This document shows, in pieces, positions 1 through 6,825 of a stretch of 6,881 bases of DNA. The notes beneath the pieces are model-generated. The model saw only the letters and a program-made list of their open reading frames with translations, was not told the DNA's origin and did no database searches. The position numbers and the translations under genes were made by a program. Origin of the DNA: an uncultured Bacillaceae bacterium. GTDB lineage: Bacteria; Bacillota; Bacilli; Bacillales; Caldibacillaceae. Each line of letters starts with the position of its first letter. Positions within the stretch are counted from its first letter, which is position 1. Location: assembly GCA_937951955.1 (NCBI GenBank), contig CALGAD010000049.1, positions 1 to 6,881 on the forward strand, read 5' to 3'.

Positions 1-126
1 GGTTCTTCCTCACCTGGTGCCGGTTCTTCTTCGCCTGGTGCAGGCTCTTCCTCACCTGGCGCTGGTTCTTCCTCACCTGGCGCTGGTTCTTCCTCACCTG
101 GTGCCGGTTCTTCCTCATCTGGTAAA
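1..126 (-). repeat. 21-bp coding repeats (PAPGEEE stalk), continuing past the left edge
   Basis: Five full 21-bp units (1-21, 22-42, 43-63, 64-84, 85-105) and a degenerate sixth (106-126) encode five PAPGEEE heptads at residues 2109-2143, preceded by LPDEEE. The units differ from each other at wobble positions (GGT/GGC, GAA/GAG, CCA/CCT), except that 1-21 and 85-105 are identical. Acidic Pro/Gly repeats at this place in Gram-positive surface proteins usually span the cell wall ahead of a sorting signal. The total number of units and the C-terminus lie outside the window. Confidence 0.95.
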
Positions 127-3100
127 GTGGAAACATCCACAATTCTTCCTTCAATTTCAGTAGGGATGCCTTCGCTACCGATATTTACTAAATGCTCAAG
201 GAAGTTTTCCCAATCGACTAGACCAAGGTCAGTTACCCGGCCTTCTTCATACGCGTTGGCGAATACATCATAACCGTCTCCGCCTTTTGCGGTAAAGGCG
301 TTCGTGGCGACAATGTATGTTGCTTCATCATCAACAGGGACAAAGTTGCCTGCAGCGTCTTTGATATAAACTTCAACTACCCGTTCACCTACAGGTTTTG
401 TAGAATCAAATTCTACTTTACCTCCTGCTACGTGGAGGAATCCTCCATTTTCGCCCGGATATTCTTTGAAGCTGATTTCAAAGGCCGCTTTTAACTCTGC
501 ACCTGTTATTTCCATGATCGCCAACGTATTACCGAATGGGAGAACATTTATAACCTCACCAACGGTAATCGGACCTTCATCGATAGCAGCGCGTATACCG
601 CCGCCATTTTGCAAGGCCATAACCACGTCTTTACCGGTAAACTCTCTTGCTTTCGCAAGCATACCGTCGGTAATCAAATTACCAAGAATCGTTTCGTTTT
701 TGCGTACACTTGGCTTTGTATTGTCTCCGCCTGTACGCGGGTTTTCAAGCTCAATCGGGGAATTTACACCGATTGGTTCTTGGGCAATGCGATCCACCAC
801 TTCTTTATACTCTCTTAAAATCTCTTCCGCTTGTGGATCTGCTTCTTGTTCTTCAATCTTAATTAATTCACCTTCATAGTCCACAATGACACCATGTTCA
901 TCGAAGGTGACATCGAGGACACCCAGGTTGTTGTTGTTATTTCCAGCCTGGACTATTACGGTCGGTGTCTCATCTTTTGCCACTAATACCGGTTCGGCTA
1001 ATGGTGTATGACTATGTCCACCGACAATAATATCGATACCTTCGACGGCTTCCGCCAAGATCAAGTCATTATCGATTGCGGGGTTGTCATCATAACCGAT
1101 ATGGGTTAAGGCGATGATTTTGTTTACACCTTGTGCTTCGAAAGCTGCGACGGCTTCCTCAGCTTTATCCAAATAGTTTTCAAACTCAATCAAGCCTGGA
1201 CTGGAAATATCTTTCGTTTCTTCAGTCGTTAGACCGAAGATACCGACTTTTTCGCCGTTGATTTCTTTGATAATACCATCATAAATTTGACCATTTTCAT
1301 AGTCAGCGGTGATCAAGTCGTTAAATAAGCCGTCAAACAAGCTGTCTTTTGAGAAGTCAATGTTGGCGCTGACAAACGGGAACTCCGCTCCTTTGATAAA
1401 TTCAACCAAGGCCTGGTGACCTTCCCCAGAGTTGCCCAAGTCAAATTCGTGGTTACCAAAGGTCATGGCATCAAATTTCATGTAATTCATTAATGCCAGG
1501 TCGGCTAGACCCTTAAATTCATTGAAATACAAGGTTCCTGTGAATACGTCCCCTGCATGAAGCAGAAGCGCATCCGGTTTTTTCTCACGAATGTCATTGA
1601 CAACGGTTGCCGTCTTAGGCATGTTATTTAAATCTGCATGAGTATCGTTTGTATGCATAATGGTCAGGTCGAATTGATTCTTTACATCCACAATTCTTCC
1701 TTCAATTTCAGTAGGGATGCCTTCGCTACCGATATTTACTAAATGCTCAAGGAAGTTTTCCCAATCGACTAGACCAAGGTCAGTTACCCGGCCTTCTTCA
1801 TACGCGTTGGCGAATACATCATAACCGTCTCCGCCTTTTGCGGTAAAGGCGTTCGTGGCGACAATGTATGTTGCTTCATCATCAACAGGGACAAAGTTGC
1901 CTGCAGCGTCTTTGATATAAACTTCAACTACCCGTTCACCTACAGGTTTTGTAGAATCAAATTCTACTTTACCTCCTGCTACGTGGAGGAATCCTCCATT
2001 TTCGCCCGGATATTCTTTGAAGCTGATTTCAAAGGCCGCTTTTAACTCTGCACCTGTTATTTCCATGATCGCCAACGTATTACCGAATGGGAGAACATTT
2101 ATAACCTCACCAACGGTAATCGGACCTTCATCGATAGCAGCGCGTATACCGCCGCCATTTTGCAAGGCCATAACCACGTCTTTACCGGTAAACTCTCTTG
2201 CTTTCGCAAGCATACCGTCGGTAATCAAATTACCAAGAATCGTTTCGTTTTTGCGTACACTTGGCTTTGTATTGTCTCCGCCTGTACGCGGGTTTTCAAG
2301 CTCAATCGGGGAATTTACACCGATTGGTTCTTGGGCAATGCGATCCACCACTTCTTTATACTCTCTTAAAATCTCTTCCGCTTGTGGATCTGCTTCTTGT
2401 TCTTCAATCTTAATTAATTCACCTTCATAGTCCACAATGACACCATGTTCATCGAAGGTGACATCGAGGACACCCAGGTTGTTGTTGTTATTTCCAGCCT
2501 GGACTATTACGGTCGGTGTCTCATCTTTTGCCACTAATACCGGTTCGGCTAATGGTGTATGACTATGTCCACCGACAATAATATCGATACCTTCGACGGC
2601 TTCCGCCAAGATCAAGTCATTATCGATTGCGGGGTTGTCATCATAACCGATATGGGTTAAGGCGATGATTTTGTTTACACCTTGTGCTTCGAAAGCTGCG
2701 ACGGCTTCCTCAGCTTTATCCAAATAGTTTTCAAACTCAATCAAGCCTGGACTGGAAATATCTTTCGTTTCTTCAGTCGTTAGACCGAAGATACCGACTT
2801 TTTCGCCGTTGATTTCTTTGATAATACCATCATAAATTTGACCATTTTCATAGTCAGCGGTGATCAAGTCGTTAAATAAGCCGTCAAACAAGCTGTCTTT
2901 TGAGAAGTCAATGTTGGCGCTGACAAACGGGAACTCCGCTCCTTTGATAAATTCAACCAAGGCCTGGTGACCTTCCCCAGAGTTGCCCAAGTCAAATTCG
3001 TGGTTACCAAAGGTCATGGCATCAAATTTCATGTAATTCATTAATGCCAGGTCGGCTAGACCCTTAAATTCATTGAAATACAAGGTTCCTGTGAATACGT

Positions 3101-6100
3101 CCCCTGCATGAAGCAGAAGCGCATCCGGTTTTTTCTCACGAATGTCATTGACAACGGTTGCCGTCTTAGGCATGTTATTTAAATCTGCATGAGTATCGTT
3201 TGTATGCATAATGGTCAGGTCGAAGAAATCGTCCGCTTTATCGGTTAAATCAATTTGCACCATGACCGGATCATGGTCACTAGCGCGCCCTGCCATATCC
3301 GTAAAGTCAGAATTGATATGAAGGATATCAATTTCTGTATGTTCTACCAGATTATTCGATACTAAAACATGGTCTAGTACTTGCGAGTTTCCTTGGAAAA
3401 TATACGTATACCGTTGACTTTCATCAACGTGATTGATCATGTTGGTCATTAATTCGCCTTCATGAATCTTAAGAGCTTTCGAGAATTGGAAATCATTGAA
3501 GTCACCGACGGATACGATATTGGCATCCGGATTTTCTTCTAAAATCTCTTCAATAAAGTCATAAATAACTTTCGCAATTTCTATCCGTTGTTTTTCACTG
3601 CCTAACTCGGGCGGCTGTGTTGAACCGAATAGCGGTGTATCACCCGATTTGGAGTTCCAGTGATTAACGATAACGATTACATCTTCACCCTGGAATTCAA
3701 ATTGGGCAGCTAATGGTTTACGGCTATTATGAAATGCCTGATTGGTTGGATCGATACGTCCCGGATTATGTGTAAGTTTACCATTTTCATAGCCTACCGC
3801 TGTCGTTGCATCACCTGCTGGAATACCTTCTGGTAAAGAAACCCGTTCAGGATTATAAAGGAATCCAACACGAATATTAGCATTCGGTGCTCCACCATCT
3901 TGGTTATTGATCGGATCTATATTTAAATATTTATAACGGGGACCACCAGCTTTTTCAATTGAATCAATCAAATATTCAAAACTTTTGTCTGCTTTAGAAT
4001 CTCCAGCTTCAGGACCGTTATTATCCTGAACTTCTGTCACACCGATAATATCGGGACTATTCATATCTAAAGCGATTGCTCTAGCTATTTTATTAGCTTT
4101 ATCGGCATCCGATTGACTGGAGAAGTTTTCTAGATTGTAAGTAGCAATCGTTAACTTATCTTCATCTTTTTCAATTGTTGTTGTTTCAGGCTTTGCATCC
4201 CCTTTAATATGGGCATCCTGCATATCTTCCAAATCAACGTAAATCTTGTAGTTTTGGAAACCGTAACTTACGACACCTTCAATTGGACCCGCGAATTTAT
4301 CGCCTGTTGCGACATCGAAGTTTCTTGCTTCTCTGTTATCGAACATTTTAAATTGGATACGATCCGGATTTGCGTAATCCTCTTTTAATAAAACTCCACC
4401 ATTGATCGTATCTGTTTCTCGCTCTTCAAGAACTGTGATTAAATCACCATGTTCCTGAGGCGCGACGGCTTTTACATCTTCTACTTTAACAAGCATACCT
4501 TCCAGGCTTTCCCAGAAATCGATAGCATCTTCCTCAGGATCAAATTCAGTTAAACCGTCATTATCGATTACTTTATCTGGTAAGTTTTCACTTGTTATTT
4601 CAAATGCTTCTGGGAGGTCTACATTCGTTTCAACAATTTCTACCTTTCCACCCCGGTCATCACGAGCATTGATTTGGGTAACCGGTAAGTCTGTTTCTTC
4701 TTTTGTATCACTATAACCATCGATATAATACTCATCTACTGTCCCGGTTACTTTTACAAGACTACCAATTTCCGGAGGTGTTTGATTTCCAAGATATACA
4801 ACGATACCTTCTGATGTTTTCGGATCATCATCCTCTTTTCCATCAGGTGTTTGCATTGTGAAGTAATTGCCACTTCCAATTTTAAACGTATAGGTGACAA
4901 TCCCTTCAACATCGGCAACTTTTTCACCGACTAGTGGTGATTCATGAGAAGCACCCTGGATATCATGAATTTGAATATTGGTCAGATCAATAATCGTATA
5001 TTCAAATGTAAATACTTCAGAAAAACCATCTTCGGCCACGGCAATCGCTTTAATTATTGTATCTTCTGTTAAAATAATTGGTTCAGTATATTTTGTGCTG
5101 TCCTTTGTCGGTTCCGAACCATCTAATGTATAATAAATTTCCGCATTTTCCCAGCCGGAGTATAGTTCTAGTTCTGTCTCAGGAGCAACTTTTCCTGGCA
5201 ATACAGAGGGGTATACAGCTGGCTTATTAACTAAATCGTAACTTTCTAACCCTAAAGTTTTTAATTGATAAGTATTTTTAAAGATGGAAGCGATACCCGT
5301 TATGTGTACAAGGTCGCCTTCTTTATAAAATTTGAGAAAATCGTCAAAATTGGAACCTGTCCGGTTATCATGACGGACAAGAATTTCTTCGCCATTTTCA
5401 CTTACGGCAACGAATTCAAATGTGCCATAGTTATATTCTTTTAAATCCGTGATTTTTACATTTTCTATTCTTACTAACTCACCCTGGGTTTCTTCATTGA
5501 CCCCCGAAGGAGAAACAACTTGTACTTCAGGAAGTGGATTATCTGAAGAAAGCACTTCAATAGAGTTTGGTTGAATTTGCAGTTCTGTATTATACGCGGC
5601 GACTTTACCCGTGATAAGGACTTTATCGCCCTGTTTTACATTCGTAGATGTTGTATATACATAGATTCCTGCTGTATCATCTTGAATATAAAAACCTTGT
5701 CCTCCCCAGAATCCTGTGCCAGTAGTTACAATCGCTTCAACAGTCACTACTTCGTCAACTGCTGAACGAGCTTCGAGAAGAGTGACCGGTTCTACAGGAA
5801 CTTCTGGATCTGTTGGTTCTTCAGGGCTTTCTCCATTCGGATTGTGGAAACCAAGATTTGTAAATACATCTATGCCTAAATCGATCCATTCAACTGCTGG
5901 ATCAAAGGGATCAAATGGGTTAGTATCACCAGCAGTGATGTCACTTTTTCTTATTAAAGTTACATCTGCTAAATTATTAACTCTATTCCCAACCTGTCCA
6001 ATGGAGTCCACAACGTCTCCATTTTTCTTCAGGACAACAGCATCATCACCATTAAAATTAATAACGGTGGAATTTGCTAAATCCCCTTTTGCTTTAATTT

Positions 6101-6431
6101 CTGCACTGGCGTTGTGATTGTATAAAACGTAAACATCACCATTTTTCAAAGTTCCATTCAATTGCAATGTTGCTGGTGTTGATGTGTTACCATTAGCATA
6201 AAGCTCAAGCGTATATTGACTTAAATCAATATCCGTTCCGGTACCGTTATACAATTCCAGCGCTTTGTTATTACTACTTCCTTCAACGTACTCGGAAATA
6301 ATTAAATCTTCAGTCTGTACTCCAGTTTCTGCCGCGCGAACTGCAGGGGCAAAATTTACTAGAGTATTAGGAACTACTAATGTGAAAACCATTAAAATAG
6401 ATAGGAACTTTCGCAAAATATACCTCTTCAT
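1..6431 (-). CDS. Secreted multidomain nuclease with two tandem 5'-nucleotidase modules (C-terminus off window)
   Basis: Partial gene, open at the left edge, with at least 2143 codons. Start: ATG at 6431, six bases after AAAAGGGGG, opening a typical signal peptide. Order: signal peptide 1-34; lamin-tail domain 40-197; OB-like folds 215-401; beta-sandwich 402-477 (YYTLDGSEPT at 433); YhcR-type OB-fold 481-600; EEP nuclease 758-1064; 5'-nucleotidase modules 1070-1583 and 1587-2100; PAPGEEE repeats from 2109. The EEP domain should cleave nucleic acid outside the cell, and the nucleotidase domains should release phosphate and nucleosides. All recognised catalytic motifs are present in all three enzymatic domains. 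It resembles Bacillus subtilis YhcR and ExeM/NucH nucleases, but to my knowledge those carry one nucleotidase module (YhcR is about 1200 residues). The upstream terminator and own promoter suggest it starts its own transcript. A cell-wall anchor beyond the window is likely but unseen. Domain assignment is by motif reading; substrate preference is inferred. Confidence 0.96.
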   Translation of the reverse strand, partial: MKRYILRKFLSILMVFTLVVPNTLVNFAPAVRAAETGVQTEDLIISEYVEGSSNNKALELYNGTGTDIDLSQYTLELYANGNTSTPATLQLNGTLKNGDVYVLYNHNASAEIKAKGDLANSTVINFNGDDAVVLKKNGDVVDSIGQVGNRVNNLADVTLIRKSDITAGDTNPFDPFDPAVEWIDLGIDVFTNLGFHNPNGESPEEPTDPEVPVEPVTLLEARSAVDEVVTVEAIVTTGTGFWGGQGFYIQDDTAGIYVYTTSTNVKQGDKVLITGKVAAYNTELQIQPNSIEVLSSDNPLPEVQVVSPSGVNEETQGELVRIENVKITDLKEYNYGTFEFVAVSENGEEILVRHDNRTGSNFDDFLKFYKEGDLVHITGIASIFKNTYQLKTLGLESYDLVNKPAVYPSVLPGKVAPETELELYSGWENAEIYYTLDGSEPTKDSTKYTEPIILTEDTIIKAIAVAEDGFSEVFTFEYTIIDLTNIQIHDIQGASHESPLVGEKVADVEGIVTYTFKIGSGNYFTMQTPDGKEDDDPKTSEGIVVYLGNQTPPEIGSLVKVTGTVDEYYIDGYSDTKEETDLPVTQINARDDRGGKVEIVETNVDLPEAFEITSENLPDKVIDNDGLTEFDPEEDAIDFWESLEGMLVKVEDVKAVAPQEHGDLITVLEERETDTINGGVLLKEDYANPDRIQFKMFDNREARNFDVATGDKFAGPIEGVVSYGFQNYKIYVDLEDMQDAHIKGDAKPETTTIEKDEDKLTIATYNLENFSSQSDADKANKIARAIALDMNSPDIIGVTEVQDNNGPEAGDSKADKSFEYLIDSIEKAGGPRYKYLNIDPINNQDGGAPNANIRVGFLYNPERVSLPEGIPAGDATTAVGYENGKLTHNPGRIDPTNQAFHNSRKPLAAQFEFQGEDVIVIVNHWNSKSGDTPLFGSTQPPELGSEKQRIEIAKVIYDFIEEILEENPDANIVSVGDFNDFQFSKALKIHEGELMTNMINHVDESQRYTYIFQGNSQVLDHVLVSNNLVEHTEIDILHINSDFTDMAGRASDHDPVMVQIDLTDKADDFFDLTIMHTNDTHADLNNMPKTATVVNDIREKKPDALLLHAGDVFTGTLYFNEFKGLADLALMNYMKFDAMTFGNHEFDLGNSGEGHQALVEFIKGAEFPFVSANIDFSKDSLFDGLFNDLITADYENGQIYDGIIKEINGEKVGIFGLTTEETKDISSPGLIEFENYLDKAEEAVAAFEAQGVNKIIALTHIGYDDNPAIDNDLILAEAVEGIDIIVGGHSHTPLAEPVLVAKDETPTVIVQAGNNNNNLGVLDVTFDEHGVIVDYEGELIKIEEQEADPQAEEILREYKEVVDRIAQEPIGVNSPIELENPRTGGDNTKPSVRKNETILGNLITDGMLAKAREFTGKDVVMALQNGGGIRAAIDEGPITVGEVINVLPFGNTLAIMEITGAELKAAFEISFKEYPGENGGFLHVAGGKVEFDSTKPVGERVVEVYIKDAAGNFVPVDDEATYIVATNAFTAKGGDGYDVFANAYEEGRVTDLGLVDWENFLEHLVNIGSEGIPTEIEGRIVDVKNQFDLTIMHTNDTHADLNNMPKTATVVNDIREKKPDALLLHAGDVFTGTLYFNEFKGLADLALMNYMKFDAMTFGNHEFDLGNSGEGHQALVEFIKGAEFPFVSANIDFSKDSLFDGLFNDLITADYENGQIYDGIIKEINGEKVGIFGLTTEETKDISSPGLIEFENYLDKAEEAVAAFEAQGVNKIIALTHIGYDDNPAIDNDLILAEAVEGIDIIVGGHSHTPLAEPVLVAKDETPTVIVQAGNNNNNLGVLDVTFDEHGVIVDYEGELIKIEEQEADPQAEEILREYKEVVDRIAQEPIGVNSPIELENPRTGGDNTKPSVRKNETILGNLITDGMLAKAREFTGKDVVMALQNGGGIRAAIDEGPITVGEVINVLPFGNTLAIMEITGAELKAAFEISFKEYPGENGGFLHVAGGKVEFDSTKPVGERVVEVYIKDAAGNFVPVDDEATYIVATNAFTAKGGDGYDVFANAYEEGRVTDLGLVDWENFLEHLVNIGSEGIPTEIEGRIVDVSTLPDEEEPAPGEEEPAPGEEEPAPGEEEPAPGEEEPAPGEEE
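133..1673 (-). repeat. Tandem repeat copy 2: 5'-nucleotidase module, residues 1587-2100
   Basis: Second copy, shifted by exactly 1551 bp (517 codons), so the reading frame is kept. Reading the two copies side by side I found no difference, including at synonymous positions. The catalytic residues recur at D1596, H1598, D1628, N1660, H1661, H1777, H1806 and H1808, and NGGGIR at 1942-1947. It is joined to copy 1 by ten unique bases (1674-1683, giving the linker KNQ) and is followed by STLPD and the PAPGEEE stalk. Both copies should be active. Confidence 0.96.
1684..3224 (-). repeat. Tandem repeat copy 1: 5'-nucleotidase module, residues 1070-1583
   Basis: First of two copies of a 1541-bp segment that appear identical at the nucleotide level. 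The metallophosphoesterase half has HTNDTH (D1079, H1081), HAGD (D1111), FGNHEFD (N1143, H1144), THIGYDD (H1260) and GGHSHT (H1289, H1291), the full two-metal set. The C-terminal nucleotide-binding half has NGGGIR at 1425-1430 and NAFTAKGGDGY at 1527-1537, the usual phosphate/base contacts. The product removes phosphate from nucleoside 5'-phosphates. The copy begins eight residues after the EEP domain ends and stops exactly at the end of the nucleotidase fold (GRIVDV). Confidence 0.96.
3240..4160 (-). other. Endonuclease/exonuclease/phosphatase (EEP, DNase I-like) domain, residues about 758-1064
   Basis: The domain opens with ATYNLENF (N766), then GVTEVQD (E800), VNHWNSK (N923, H924), GDFNDF (D977, N979), LDHVLVS (D1020, H1021) and SDHDPV (D1052, H1053). 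By analogy with DNase I these are the metal-binding glutamate, the two catalytic histidines and the Asp/Asn residues around the phosphate, so the site looks complete. The segment containing NANIRVGFLYNPERV is typical of the ExeM/NucH subfamily of extracellular DNases. It should cut DNA, and possibly RNA, endonucleolytically with divalent metal. It is present once, unlike the nucleotidase that follows. Confidence 0.93.
4632..4991 (-). other. YhcR-type OB-fold, residues about 481-600
   Basis: The segment has the signature IHDIQGASHESPLVGEKV followed by VEGIVTYTF, GNYFTMQTPDG, SEGIVVYLG and GSLVKVTGTVDEYY. This pattern (D-I-Q-G-x-x-H-x-S-P-L-x-G, then V-x-G-I-V-T) is the hallmark of the OB-fold preceding the EEP domain in YhcR/ExeM-like extracellular nucleases, and is thought to bind nucleic acid. 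Residues 601-757 follow with a second, less clear beta-rich region (EGMLVKVEDVKAVAP, then FAGPIEGVVSYGFQNYKI) that may be another OB-like fold. Confidence 0.82.
5001..5228 (-). other. Chitobiase/hexosaminidase C-terminal-type domain, residues about 402-477
   Basis: Residues 433-442 read YYTLDGSEPT, followed by S-T-K-Y-T-E-P-I and IIKAIAVAEDGFSE. This is the signature of the CHB_HEX_C family of small beta-sandwich domains, which recur in bacterial surface enzymes as spacers or binding modules. The domain has no catalytic role. Its position between OB-folds suggests a structural or binding function; this is inference. Confidence 0.82.
5229..5789 (-). other. Two OB-fold-like segments, residues about 215-401
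   Basis: The first segment (about 215-298) contains VTVEAIVTTGTGFWGGQGFY, then IQDDTAGIYVYT and GDKVLITGKVAAYNTELQI. The second (about 304-401) contains GELVRIENVKI, a central strand pair ending ILVRHDN, then EGDLVHITGIASIFKNTYQL. The pattern of strand, G-x-FYIQDD strand, then GDxVxITG strand is typical of OB-folds next to secreted nucleases, where they are expected to bind nucleic acid. An acidic proline-rich linker (about 198-214) separates them from the lamin-tail domain. Confidence 0.72.
5841..6314 (-). other. Lamin-tail domain (LTD), residues about 40-197
   Basis: Residues from D40 read DLIISEYVEGSSNNKALELY, the usual opening of bacterial lamin-tail domains (I-S-E-...-E-G-S-x-x-N-K-x-x-E-L-Y-N). 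These often sit at the N-terminus of secreted nucleases of the ExeM/NucH type. Later landmarks are FNGDDAVVL, VDSIGQVG, and the aspartate-rich DPFDPAVEW near the end. The fold is an immunoglobulin-like beta-sandwich. Its role in these enzymes is not established; DNA or surface binding is inferred. Confidence 0.85.
6330..6431 (-). other. Signal peptide (residues 1-34)
   Basis: The N-terminus has a basic start (MKRYILRK), a hydrophobic core at residues 9-25 and a small-residue cleavage region reading A-V-R-A-A at 30-34. Cleavage is most likely after A33 or A34. This is a standard Sec type I signal. There is no lipobox cysteine, and the YSIRK motif seen in some wall proteins is absent. Confidence 0.93.
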
Positions 6432-6437
6432 TACGAT

Positions 6438-6446
6438 CCCCCTTTT
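6438..6446 (-). promoter_or_regulatory. Ribosome-binding site of the nuclease/nucleotidase gene
   Basis: Reading the minus strand, AAAAGGGGG is followed by six bases (ATCGTA) and then ATG. This strong purine-rich Shine-Dalgarno sequence supports the start at 6431, and the signal peptide that follows directly agrees. Confidence 0.92.
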
Positions 6447-6453
6447 GGAATTA

Positions 6454-6467
6454 TGAAATCGCTTACA
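6454..6467 (-). promoter_or_regulatory. Probable CcpA operator (cre box) overlapping the transcription start
   Basis: The minus strand reads TGTAAGCGATTTCA, which matches the catabolite-responsive element consensus TGWNANCGNTNWCA at all fourteen positions. The site is near-palindromic, and its other strand matches too. It lies between the -10 hexamer and the ribosome-binding site, at about +1 to +14, a position where CcpA with phospho-HPr usually represses. This would reduce expression of the nuclease when a preferred sugar is available. Binding itself is inferred from the sequence. Confidence 0.7.
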
Positions 6468-6473
6468 ATATCA

Positions 6474-6503
6474 ACCATACCTTATTTTTCAACAAACGGT
6501 CAA
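6474..6503 (-). promoter_or_regulatory. Sigma-A-like promoter of the nuclease/nucleotidase gene
   Basis: On the minus strand, TTGACC (6503-6498) and TATGGT (6479-6474) are separated by 18 bases. Both are close to the TTGACA/TATAAT consensus, and transcription should begin near 6467, giving a leader of about 35 bases. The 18-base spacer and the non-consensus GG in the -10 hexamer suggest moderate strength. No start site has been mapped here. Confidence 0.65.
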
Positions 6504-6825
6504 GCGCAATTTTCCAGTTTTCACAATAGATGTATAACTCGAAAACGTTGATACCATTGGTTTATTTTGGCTTTTTGAAACTTTCGTTAAATGTTTGTGA
6601 AAAACAATTCATAAATTCATATAATTGTGATATATGTGTGAACTTGAAGTGGAAAAAGTTAAGAAATTGCATTAAAGATAGTTTCGTAATGAACTTTATT
6701 AACCTGTTAAACATAAAATTCGTTTGCAAAAACCACAAAAGTCTATGAAGCTTTTTAAAAAATGCCACAATCATTCCTATTGAAGGCCATAATCAAAAAT
6801 TAGTATATTTGCATCATCTTACCTG
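6504..6825. other. AT-rich intergenic region without a convincing gene
   Basis: About 320 bases between the upstream terminator and the promoter. The short open frames on either strand (6530-6748 plus, 6562-6774 minus) lack a properly spaced ribosome-binding site and read as low-complexity Phe/Lys/Asn-rich sequence. What can be seen are short repeats: TGTGAA/TGTGAT-type hexamers at 6596-6601, 6626-6631 and 6637-6642, an inverted repeat TTAAC-CT-GTTAA at 6699-6710, and a weak cre-like sequence at 6540-6553. The length is generous for a single promoter, so additional regulator binding is possible. Confidence 0.6.

Noticed and set aside
117..125. LPD at residues 2103-2105 as a sortase motif
   Set aside because: It continues as EE rather than TG/TS, and is followed by the stalk repeats rather than by a membrane segment and basic tail. 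A sorting signal, if present, lies to the left of the window.
1..126. CRISPR array
   Set aside because: The 21-bp units are contiguous without spacers and encode in-frame heptads.
609..818. Plus-strand frame of 69 codons, repeated at 2160-2369
   Set aside because: Another antisense shadow of the nucleotidase modules, also duplicated with its host, with no ribosome-binding site that I can see.
466..879. Plus-strand open frame of 137 codons, repeated identically at 2017-2430
   Set aside because: It lies antisense inside the nucleotidase modules, whose minus-strand frame has clear catalytic motifs. It appears twice only because the host segment is duplicated. The product has no recognisable domain.
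133..3224. Duplication caused by an insertion sequence or other mobile element
   Set aside because: The repeats contain only nucleotidase coding sequence. There are no terminal inverted repeats, transposase or target-site duplications at the ends.
5571..6456. Plus-strand frames at 5571-5765, 5716-6117 and 6265-6456
   Set aside because: Antisense to the lamin-tail, OB-fold and signal-peptide coding sequence; the predicted products are low-complexity Ser/Thr- or Ile/Cys-rich.
6540..6553. Second cre-like site CGAAAACGTTGATA
   Set aside because: It matches the consensus at only 12 of 14 positions, missing the outer T and C, and is much weaker than the site at 6454-6467.
6530..6774. Overlapping small frames on both strands in the upstream region
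   Set aside because: AT-rich Phe/Lys/Asn composition, no recognisable domain. The only AGGA near the minus-strand ATG at 6774 is one base away, too close to serve as a ribosome-binding site.
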